The notes below the pieces were generated by a model. The model saw nothing but the letters and a program-made list of their open reading frames with translations, did no database searches and was not told the DNA's origin. 64,000 bases of DNA from Arbacia lixula (taxonomy: Eukaryota; Echinodermata; Echinoidea; Arbacioida; Arbaciidae), in NCBI GenBank assembly GCA_963669155.1, contig OZ022588.1:3189728-3253727 (forward strand), given 5' to 3'. Shown piece after piece: positions 22,212-34,100 of this stretch (positions within the stretch are counted from its first letter, which is position 1; each line of letters opens with the position of its first letter). A program made the translations under genes and the position numbers.

Positions 22212-24450
22212 GTCAATCAAGGGTGCTATTTATCTTCAAATGATGAATGTGACAAGGCTTCACGATAGCGACAGCTCTTTCAACTTAGGTTTCACCACTG
22301 CACTACGTACTACTGGGCATCGCGCCGATATCGTACTCATGAGAAGTGCAGCCTGTACTGTGCAGGTGGTTAGCTAGCCGGGGTGGTCGGGTGGTAGTGC
22401 TGGCTGGGAACGCGCGCGTCCGCGGAACGTACCTGGGAAACTTGTCTACAATGAGAACCGCGATCCGCGGAGATGTATGCAGTGCTAGTGCGCTGCATGC
22501 ACGAGAGGTTTCTTCTGAGCATGCGCACCCTACACGAGCCGGAGGCGAGTGTGGAGCGTGAATGCGAAGAAGAAACCTCGAGTGCACTGCACTGCATCTC
22601 GCTGAACAACTACGGGAAAATGCGCTCTTCCCTTTACAAGATGGCTAAGTAATTTCGAGCGCAATTTATAAGCACCTTATATGAGAAAGAAAGGGATCTA
22701 AATCAAATGTAAAATTTTTTGTAATTGCACTTACCGTTTATTCCAATTTGTGCTGAATGCAGGGGCGTAGACAACGGGGGGATGAGGGGGATGCACCGCC
22801 CCCCCCCCACCTCACAAGGTGTGGGGATGGCATATGTACAATCCTCCACCCCCCCCCCCACCCCCCCCCCCCCCCCCCAGGTTTGGGGTGATGATATTTG
22901 CTTACTTAATAAGTCATAATGATGATAATAGTACAAATAATAATGATAACATTTATAATATTAACATGCTCACTAAAATCTTACAAATTTACACAAGACA
23001 GTACCTTCACATGTATTTCATCTGACTCTTACCTTCGCAAATTTTTTAAACTATATCAAACCCGTGTAAGTTCAGTTGAAATATCACCGTAATGGTTAGG
23101 GTCTATATATAGCCACATTAATTATAATAACACCTAACCAAAGCTTGTTGATTCACATAACCGATTTTCGTAACATTTCCATTGGCGAACCACACAATTT
23201 ATTATACAAAGTAATTACCTTCTAAGCCAAATCCTAGAACTTCCATCAAAATCTTACTTCTCTGTCTTGGAAATATGTTTTTCATTTTTACCGTCATTGT
23301 CAATGCTATGTTAAAACAATGATGTTTAAAGAAATGGATATCCATCCCTTTGAACAATATCTCAGTAAAGTAACGTTTCCAGCAAATGTTAATGGAATAT
23401 CATGCGGAACACATGGAAATCGAGACTGTTGCACTGAAACTTGAAATCACGTCTAGAGACTTGTTGCATTATATTGTAACAATATTCCTCGATTTATTCT
23501 TTATAGATGCGCAAGCATATGGGGTGGGGATTATTTCCCCAAATTCTTCTGCGCATCCTATTTCGTTTATACGTCAAATCCAGGCAAAAATTATCCAGAG
23601 AATCGGCGGATTCGAACATATGGGATCAAAGAGAAACCCGTGTGGGTAATCCGTCTTTTAAGAGCTATTCAAGCAAAACCGCTTTGAACTTGTAGGACGC
23701 TACAAAGCATAATTTATTTCAATTGTTCCCCTGTAGAACGATTGTACTCTTGCGTTCTGTGATGTTTGTGTTAGAAGATATTCTGACTTCTGCTGGAAAT
23801 CTGTCAGTCTTTCCAAAGAACGTGTTGATTTTGAGAATATCAAATTCTTTGGGGGAAATAGGTCTGTGAAAGTTCAGTTATGCGCATAAATAAGTATGAA
23901 TCGGATTAGTTTCACGTCTGAACACGATAGGAATTTCATTTCGCACTTTAGAGAATAACTGCATGCTCACTGCTGGAGATAATCTCCCGCGATAACTTAC
24001 GTTACAAGTTCACTTTTCAGAAATTTGGAAGTTTACGTATTTGCTATTCCACGTGTGTCGGTGACTGATTAAATAAGAAAATATTCGACACATTTGAAAA
24101 ATGTTAACAAAAAAGTTGCCACTCTTACCAAGCTGAAATTTGAAATTATAATCAAAGAATGTCAAATATAAAAAAAAGAATATATAATAATCCTCCGAAT
24201 GATTTAGATTAGGTCTATTTTATCTGTTTTGAAAAATCAGGAACCCCAAAAATTATGTGTATCAGACGATTAATGACACTATAATTGCAGTTGTAAGATG
24301 ATTAACATGTGCGAGTTAAAAAATCTAATCAAATACATGTATTAAAATGATCATCACAAGAATTAAGAAACCTGCTCCCCCCAAATTAGAATGTTTTCTT
24401 TTCAGGTTTTTTTTTTTGCACATCGTTTTCTGTGAAATGTGAGTGTTCAT

Positions 24451-24452
<2 letters not shown>

Positions 24453-24491
<39 letters not shown>
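24453..24491. repeat. (TG)n microsatellite
   Basis: About 19 TG units. A second, interrupted TG run is at 24798-24831. Confidence 0.9.
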
Positions 24492-24493
<2 letters not shown>

Positions 24494-26117
24494 CCATTCT
24501 TTTGTACTTTAACTGAGATTTTTTTTTAAATGAATGTACGTGTCTTGATTATTTACATTAAAGTTCATTGTGAATATAATAGTGTGAAAGAAAAATAATA
24601 AGATGATTATTCTTTCCTTTATTTTGTCCCATTCCTTCAGATAATCATAGAACAAATGAAAACTAAAGTGTATGTATGAAAAGAATATTTTCTTTTGTTT
24701 ATTTCAAATTATGTGAAGAGAAATTATGCAATATTATTTTTGTATTTGTGGCTGTATGTATTATTTGAAATGGAACATAAAAACAATTGAAAAAAAGTGT
24801 GTGTGTGTGTGTGTGAGTGTGTGTGTGTGTGAAACTATGTGTCATATTAGGATCCATCCCTCCCCCCCCCCCCCCACGCCTCCATTGAAAATTGTGCCCC
24901 ATCAATAGAGTTTTGCTTCCTTCTCCAATATCCAAATATCCAATATTCCGCATACCAGGTCCTTTTCTGACAAATAACACACTCTATTTCCACTCTTTTA
25001 AAAGTTTGTAATTTGTTTATTAGGGGTGGAAGTCTGATAAACAATGTCTTTATCAACCATAACGATGATTTAAAAATTAATAAAAATATTTTCAAATTCA
25101 AACATGACAATGAATGCATAATTGCCTTTACTTGAAACATTTCAACAATTATATACAGTCATGTGGCAGTGAAACTTGTGACACAACTTTGTGTCTGCTC
25201 AATTTTGTATCTGCATACAACATAAAAAATAGCATAACTTTTCAACAAAACAATTCAGAGCAAAATAACTTAATCAGATTGTTCCTACACTTATTTACTA
25301 ACAAGAACTGTGTGAAACTGTATAGTGAATCTTTCTCACATTGTTGCCTTGGAGGTGAATGACTTTTCTAGCGTGTTTAATTTAACTGCTCTAGTACGTA
25401 TGTATGATGTTGTCAGTAAACCTGTAAAATTGTGTTTGCTTTTGATTTATTTTACATATTTTGATATCATGTGAACGAAATGAATTTTCATATGTGTATA
25501 TTTTTATGTGCAAATGGATCAAATAAATAAAATTTACAAATTAAAAAAAAATGACATGGTCTGTTTAGTCATGTTTAGTGAGCACACATTAAAGGCAAAA
25601 ATGTGGATTGTGTCACCAGATATGTACACAAATCCCATAGAACAGCATTCATCTGACACACAGAGGGGTTATGTCATTGCTTGCTTCTCCTTCTAGAGTA
25701 AACAAATAAATCAGACCTGCTCAATCAGGCTTCCCAGCATTGCATTAACAATTCCCTGATTTTCCCTGATTTTTTCCTGATGAAGACTAAAAATTCCATG
25801 ATGATTATTTCAACTCTTTCCAGTTTCATATGTTTTCTATGTCGTTGCAGCAAACTCTTTGCGGTATAAAATGTAACAAAATATATCAGTCCAACTGACT
25901 ACATGTACTTTTGATATTTGGGCCAATCAAAATTCCCTGACTTTTAAGGCATTTTTATTAAATTCCCTGACTAGAAAAAAGTTAAATGATTTCCCCTGAT
26001 TTCCCTGATGGGGTGGGAACCCTGTCAATACTGTGCTTGAGCTTATTTTTACTCCTCAAGTACTGAAAAAACAAATGTCAGTTGGAACACTACTTATTCT
26101 GACAAGTGGATGTATGC

Positions 26118-26320
26118 TTAAAGGGAATATACTGTACTGGGAAGACAAAAAGCCTTCAAAAGGATGATCGTGAGCAATCTTCTTGCCAATGGTCTTAAAT
26201 TCATGTATTGTCCATTTAAGAAACTTGCTGAAAGTTATTTGCCCTTAAATGACCCACATTTGGAGTAATCGGTGATTCAAATCACCAATCCTCATAATGT
26301 TCGGGCAGTTATTCCCTTAA
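26118..26320. mobile_element. Family B copy with one arm deleted
   Basis: Left arm (TTAAAGGGAATATACTGTAC onward) and centre are present; only the terminal TTCCCTTAA remains of the right arm. Confidence 0.65.
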
Positions 26321-26425
26321 AGACAAAATGCAACTGATACATTAAGCAACATATCACCAATCTTATTTTGTACATCTTACAGATAGGTGGGGCAGAGATT
26401 TTCCTCTTTATTCTCATTCATGAAA

Positions 26426-26653
26426 TTAGGGAGCTTTAGATTTCACAACCTAGCCCATGACGCAGAAATTCTCTCCCCTTACGTTGTGTTCTCTTCCTCA
26501 TTCCGCATTGCAAATAATCTTGCTTTAGATTTGTTTATGTTGCGAAACAACGCAATGCAACTTGACAGAATTTTACCCAGTCAAACTTGCCGTGCCGCAA
26601 ATTTCGGAACTCGGAAGATTCTGTGTCATCGATGAGAAATTTAAAGCTCCCTA
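26426..26653. mobile_element. Short MITE with TAGGGAGCTTTA ends
   Basis: Left ATTAGGGAGCTTTAGATTTC, right (inverted) AATAGGGAGCTTTAAATTTC, 228 bp apart. Confidence 0.6.
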
Positions 26654-27744
26654 TTGTGGAATGACAGAATATAGAATTAAAATGTGCTTGACAAGGGTCA
26701 TGTCATATGGATCAGACAATGTGTAGTTCACATAATGAAAAGAGAGAGCACCGAAAATAGGATACTGACTTGGAAAATTGTGGGGGAAAGAGAAGCAGAG
26801 AGAGACAGCACATCAAATATATGGATAGGTTTCATGCAAAGACTGATAACAAAAGTACTGTACTGTACATTGCAAATGACAAGAGAATGAGTAGATGAAC
26901 ACCTGTGATTGCAAAGTCAGGAACACACAAGACACTTAATAAATTGAAATTTTAAGTTTACAAATGTTTCTTGAAGATATATGATAATTTCCCTTTGCAT
27001 CTCTGATGCAGTCATATAAATTGTTTATAAAATAAATACAATTATTTCCCATTTCACCAAGGTACCTGTCCTTATGAGGGTCAACCATGAACAAAAAAAA
27101 ACGACTAACACCAAAAATAACTTTATACATAAATATATACATGTACAGCAGTACTGGATACTTTATTCACTGAGACTTGTCTACTAATACATCGCATCAA
27201 CCTCCACCTTCTTCTTCTCCATATAATACCACCAGGCTAAGCTTGATACAAGAAGATCAACACGGAATGCAAACTCAAGCCAACATCACTCCACCAAACA
27301 TAACATATGGATACATTATATAATTTAACTCTTTATGCCGCACTTGCACATTTTTAACAAGTAATACACAAAAATCCCATAGAGCAACATTCAATCTGTA
27401 GAATAAGGGGGTAATCATCTATTTTTTTTATTTTTTTATTGATTTATTCAGTGTTCTTCATATAAGGGTAGTCCCATCAGTAGGCTGGTACTGTGTTTAA
27501 ATAATACAAATAAGTTTATAATAATGTGTACATCGTTGAAGCAAATACAATTACATTTAGCATCTGACGTAGCAGCATACAATTACATCAACCAATAAGA
27601 CACACAATTCTATTTTAAGCCTATCAAACAAACAAGTATCTTTAAGTATGGAAGCAGTCTTGAAGGGTCAACAAAATATGTTGTGATCTTTGGTTTCATG
27701 TCAATGATGAAGGGAAGTGGTTTGCAGAAACATCCGTCTCTAGA

Positions 27745-27811
27745 TCAGCTTGCTGGAGACTGCTTTCCATTAGTAAGATTGTTCTTCTTTCCTCTGGGGA
27801 AGCTGCCCATT
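27745..27811 (-). CDS. GPCPD1: GPCPD1-like last exon (frame uncertain)
   Basis: The acceptor gctttgcag is clear. Entering in phase 2 as exon 16 demands gives RMGSFPRGKKNNLTNGKQSP then AS and TGA at 27745. Another frame of the same DNA reads EWAASPEERRTILLMESSLQ and continues to a stop at 27696; this resembles the vertebrate tail better but needs a phase-1 entry. A missed micro-exon or use of a copied donor could reconcile them. Confidence 0.5.
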
Positions 27812-27898
27812 CTGCAAAGCAAAGAGTGACAAGTATAGTAAGGACTTGCTCATTATTTTCATTCTCTCTCATTCTCTCTCTTTCTCTCTCTCTCACTC

Positions 27899-27936
<38 letters not shown>

Positions 27937-27995
27937 ACTTTTCCTCTCTTCCGCTCTCTCTCTCTCTCTCTCTCTGTCTCCCTCTCTCTCTCTCC

Positions 27996-28051
<56 letters not shown>

Positions 28052-28095
28052 CTCCCTCTCTCACCATCCCTCTCTCTCCTCTCTCTCTTTCTCTT

Positions 28096-28144
<49 letters not shown>

Positions 28145-31100
28145 ATCTCTCTCTCTCTCTCTCTCTCTCTTGTCCCACTCTGACAGACACACACTTGTCA
28201 TGAATAATGCCATCCAGCCTACTCCTTGCCAGAAACTTTTTCCCCCTCCCCTCCCTTACCTCTCTCTTCCCCTCTCTCTATCTCTCAGACACAGAGACAC
28301 ACCTGTCATGAATTATGCCATTGAGCACACCCCTTGCCAGTATCTCTTCCCCCCTCCCCTCCCTACCCCTCTCTTCCCCTCTCTCTATCTCTCAGATGCA
28401 GAGACATACCTGTCATGAATGACACCATCCAGCCCATTCCTTGCCATTAGCTCCCCCCCCCCCCTCCATTTCCTCTCCCTTTCCTCTCTTTCCCCTTCCC
28501 TTACCCCCCTCTCCCTCTATCTCTCTCTCTTTCTCTCAGACCTGTCATGAATGTTGCCATCCAGCCCACTCCTTGCCAATATCTCTTCCCCCCTCCCCCC
28601 CCCCCCCTTACCTCTCTCTCCCCTTCCCATACCCCTCCCTCTATCTCTTAGCCACAGACACACCTGTCATGAATGACGCCATCCAGCCCACTCCTGGCCA
28701 GCCTGTCTCTGATGGCAGGGTCAACGGTCCTCTCCCCCCAGCTCATAAGGGCCAGCCCCGCCCGGTGACACGCCTTGACCAGGGCGGGGTCAGATAGGAA
28801 GTCCTCACAATGGCCACACAGTCCCTGCAGAAAAAGGAGAAAAAAACATCAATCGGTTTAAAAGTCAACAGCTGATAATCCCACATAAATGTCTTGCTTA
28901 TTCATGTGATTAAATCTGGGCCATGCCTTATAAGAGAGTTACGATTCATCTGAAACGATTGGAGTCCAGTGCCCTATTTCTAATTGACAGAGTTACGATT
29001 GATATTCAAGTGCATGTCAGGTTGCAATCAATCACAATTCTTTTGAAGATAGGACCCTGATGATCTTTCACTACCTAACCTCAGGTTCAGCAATGCATAT
29101 AATGGTATCATAATCACTGAATATAGTAAAATGCTGATAGCAAGAATAGGTTGCACTTTCTTAGAATAAATCTGTGTAGATATGTGTCAATACATATGAG
29201 GAATACGCAAGCAATTATTGTACAGCAGGCAGCTACAACAACATGTACCACTGGGTAACCAGGGCCATGTTGCATATAGGTTTTCAATTCTTGTTACTTA
29301 CCATCAATGGTAACTACCATGGTAACATCATTCATTGGCGTTTATATTTTGATATAAATGTGACCACTCCATATTAATGTGGTTCATTGGGCAACCTCTC
29401 CTCCTCCCCCCCCCCCCCCCCCCATCTCTTCTCATTTCCACTTGTATTTTCTTTATAATATTTTTGTATGAAGTGTAGGTTAGGGTTATATCAAAACAAG
29501 CAAGTATTGCTTTGAATGCATGTTATATTGAGTGTTATCTTATCTGCATTTGTTTTTTTTTGTTTTTTTTATAAAAAAGGTGTGGCAACCCTTCAAGCTG
29601 TAAGCTTATATTGTCAGACCTCTGTATGTTTCAACTGTGTACAACATATGTATGTCTTGATGCTTTGTACATAACTTTAATAGATTATTATTTGTCACGT
29701 GTATACGTTATATGCCATTTTTCGTATCACATTGTTTGTTATTGGTGAACTATGCAGGAATGAATAAAATAAATAAATAAAATAAAAAATAAAAACCCAA
29801 TGAGCTCTCATTATTGCACACATTGCCATGGTAGCTATCATTAAGGGTATGTTACAATAATTGAAATCTAGCACAAGAAAGGGTCACTAGTCGTGCGTAA
29901 AGTCATTCGGAGCTTAAGAGCAGCTTGGTGAACCACCCCCCCGGCGTGCATTTTGTCACCAATAGTGCATAGAGCAGCTTTCTATCTGGCATAGAGGGAG
30001 TCAATAGCAGACTAACCAGGAGCTGATTGGCGCCAGCAGTGAGGATGCTTTTCTCCACCGTGCTGCTCCGAGGGTCCGTGTAAGACTCGTAGAGGTCCGT
30101 GGGGCCAAAGTTACACAGCATCACAGGATACCTGGGCTGCTTCAACCGGATCCTGCAGAACAAAGAGCAATCGTAATAACTGACATTTATATAGTGCTTC
30201 CTAGTACAAAGTAATACCCACAGCACTTGATTATTCCCCTGGCTTGGTACCAAGAGGGTTAACTCTCTCATTACCATGGGCTCATTCGCTACTTTATAAA
30301 TCAATGGTCGTTTCATGACAAAAAGATATGCATCCTTTTACTTGTGCATTTATTTGATAAATTATTAGAATTATGTTTTTACACACATACCCAGTATGAA
30401 AAAAATCATTCCGTTGTCAAAAACAATTTAAGTTATTATACTGTACACAACATATGGGAGCACGTGACGTCACAAATTTGAAATTTCAAATTTCATAGCG
30501 ATATGTGTGTAAAAACATGTGTCTAATTAAATATGAAATGCACAGGTGAAATTGTAAATATCCTTTTGGGAAAATTGACGTTTTCCAAAAAAAATTTAAC
30601 ATAACATATGGGAAAGTACTCGCACATGACGTCACAAAATCAAAACTGTAAAATCAAATAAGTTTCTTTTCCTTTGATAAATTTTCCTAAAAACCTTCAC
30701 TATCATGTTTCTTTCATGTTCCTGCTTGTATTGAAACCAACCTATCTACAGGGTGGACTATCCCTTTAACACCTAGCAGCAGTAGTAGTATTCCTACGCC
30801 TACTACGTGAGCTCACATTGCACAGACATCAGGGTTGAAAGCTGAGAAGAAGATCCTCCTCTTGCCTCCATGCTTGAGCACCACCCTCAGGATGGCATCC
30901 AGCGACTGATTCATGTCCATGGGCGTGCCTGCGTACTCCACACCAGACACCTGCCAACATGCAAGTCATGCCTCTATAACCCTATTCAGATACACTGCCT
31001 ATCCGCACAAAAGGCGGCAATTTTGCCGATGCATTACCGATAGCTGCGTATATGACCGGGATTCACTCACATGATGCGGTATTTGCTTCCTCCTCTTTTC

Positions 31101-34100
31101 TGTTTATTTTGCGGCTATTTCGCGGTTTGAGACCAAGTAATAATACCGCAATATAGCGTTAAGCGAATCTTATAAACTGCGTCCGTAAAATAGCCGTAAA
31201 TGTTACGCCTTGTGCATCGCGCTGTGGCATGTGGGTCACTAATCGTACTGCTCATATGGCTGAGCGGAACATGTCGCCATCGATTTCGAGTCCAGCTGTC
31301 CAAAACACCGCAATATTATGGCATTTTGGGTGTATATGAATGGTGCTTTTAGCGGCTCACTGGAAACTTGCTTACTGACGTGCATCCGTAATAAAAGCAG
31401 TATTATCATGGTTATGGTATATGAACGGGGCTCATTTTTTGTCTTGGATGCATGCAAATGGGTTTCAGGTGGAGGGTCTGTGGGCCACGGGCATGAAGTT
31501 GCCCTTCTCCTACATGTACACTGGCAGCCCTTCTGCATGCATCCAAGCCATATGTATATGTATCACTACTGCTTTGAATGAATTGTGTTTCTTATTTTTG
31601 CTCTTTGTTGTGGTATGACATGCCAAATGAATGATGATAGTGTCAGGAGGCAGTCCAGAACAAAATACAATAAAATGCATCATTTTCTTTATAATGCAGC
31701 AACATACACATAATGGCCCGTATTTACAAGAGGTTTAACACAAACAGTGAACTAAACCTTTACTAACTTATGGGATGCCAAATAAAACAGCATGAAACAT
31801 TACTATCAATTTAATATGCATGTAATTGATTTTGTACTTGGAATCACTATGGTTTATTGAGTTTGTCCACTTAACAATTCAAACAAATAATCAAAATCAC
31901 CCACTATTGTGATTCTGTGACAAACATCAATGATTTTGTGACAGCATCAGATGATTTATTTTGCGCCCCATAAAGTTACTCTACGTTGAGAATGCGGTCA
32001 AAAAACATTGTGAATATGGGCCAATAAGAATACACAGATTTGAATCTATATAAAGCTTAGACATAGCTGACTCTTGTCAAAAAATAATATCTTGACCCTC
32101 CCTAGATTAAATCTTTGTTCATTTGTTTGTTTATTTGTTAGAGCGACAATCATTCAAGCATGTGGCTTACCGTACTCATGGGGTACTTGACTTCTATGTC
32201 AAATCCGCAGGTTACTGGAACAGCTTCGAGAGCCTAAATAACGGGGATATAGAATAACATTTGTTGTTAAAACATGGAATATGTTACATAAACCTCAATT
32301 CATAGCTTATAAAACAATTGTAGTTCTTATGGCAACATAAAGATAATTATCATAACCGATGTATGGTACCAGTAGCTAAAATCTATTATTCATGTTAGGA
32401 TAAATGTACTGTTTAGCTATGTTCCCAAACTCCAAAAACATAAGTGCCAAGTTAAGTGTTACTCACACACAGGGCTGAAGGTGAATATAATATGTTCTGC
32501 ACTAGAATTTTCTGGACTGATAGAGTAACCAAAATGAAATTTCTAAAGAGCTACAGTTAAAAAAACAAGTTGATATGTGAGCTTAGAATTTGACGGTTGA
32601 GATTTCGGTGGTGTGAACATTATAAAGGTTCCTATATAGATAGGAAAAGAAGCAAGGGAAGAAGGATAACTTTGATGAATGCCATGACGTAAAGCAAATA
32701 CAAAGAGATTAGCACAGAGAGTTGTGGCACTCCATAGTCGCCTATGTCACAGGCTTTAGCATTTAGATGGAAACTAGAATTTGCAACTTTCTAAGCGCTC
32801 TCAAAAGAAGAGATAAAATTGACCAAAAAAAATATTGCTGTATGCATTAAGGAGAATAAAACCAGTCTGATTGTATGAAATTAAATTGCTAAATCTTTTG
32901 TATTTAGCTTTGAATTTATCTTTCCCAAAAATACTTTGCTTTGGGAGTAATCACATTTCACATTGACTTGTCTGGGAATCCAGCTGTTACAGCCAGGAAT
33001 CTGGAATCTGGAGATCAGTAATGAGCCCTGCTTCAAGTAACTTACAGTCTGGAGTTTTCCAAACGCGAGCCCCTCTTCATTGGAGGAAGCCACCGTCTCA
33101 CACGCAAACTCTAAATAAATTGAGGAGAGAAGACAACATTATCTTTCAATTCAGTTACTGAACAATGCAGCGTTTCATCTCCGATTGCCCCAACCCCCAA
33201 CCCAATCTGTCTCCATTCCTTCCCCCACTACCTTTGATTCACATTTTCTTGGCTTGCCAATGTATTCATGTATATCTGTATTTATACAGCACCACTCGAA
33301 TTGTATATACACAATGTACACAAATCAAATGAACGTAATATAATTTCTTTTAACTTATATTGATAAATAACATTTGTTGTTGATTTGCTGTTACTTATTA
33401 CAATGCAAGCCAAGCTTCTTTAGAAAGTAACAGGTCATTTCTGATCAGGGTAGGGTAGGGTAGCTGATCAGAAAATACCTGGTTTATTTTGCTGAACAAG
33501 GAGATGGGAAAGCACGGATAATGTGCCTCTCTTTAGAACAAGCACATCACAGAGGAGAACGATTTACCCATGCATCAAAAAAACAACATGCTACATACCG
33601 GTCTTCCCCTCTCTGCCTGGTGCAAAGTTCTGTCAAATATATGAAGGAAGAAGATATGTCATAAAAGTACAATCATATTGATTGTGTCACTTTTTGCGTT
33701 AAAACTAGAACTCCATATAGTTTGTTGCAGCATGTTATCTGGTATGATCCCTGGATATTTGTACATGTATGTTAATGACATTTTGGAATGTGTAATTTGA
33801 TTGTTTGAAATACTATGTGTATGATATCATAATTCAATGTTGTAGAATTCTATTTGTTGCTACATGTTTTGTGTGTCAATATCACATGAATGAAATGAAT
33901 TTCCACATATCTTTTATTGTGCAAATAGACAGAATAAATACAATGAATAATACAAGTGGTTAAAATTTAAAAATGCACTTTGGGTTTATATGTGACTGCA
34001 ACACAGAAAGAGTTAACTCCTTCCGCACTAGACAAATGCTGCTCTATGGGATTTGTGCGCACTCTGGGTCAAAATGTGACCGAGGCACAGAAAGAGTTAA

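Larger units (their letters stand above)
22212..27744. other. Intergenic region between two minus-strand genes
   Basis: The amidohydrolase promoter is expected just above 22211, where DNA is CpG-rich to about 22640. The rest holds poly-C runs (22797-22880), TG runs, a family B copy, two small MITEs and a copy of the CCCATAGA motif (25626). No coding exon recognised. Confidence 0.5.
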
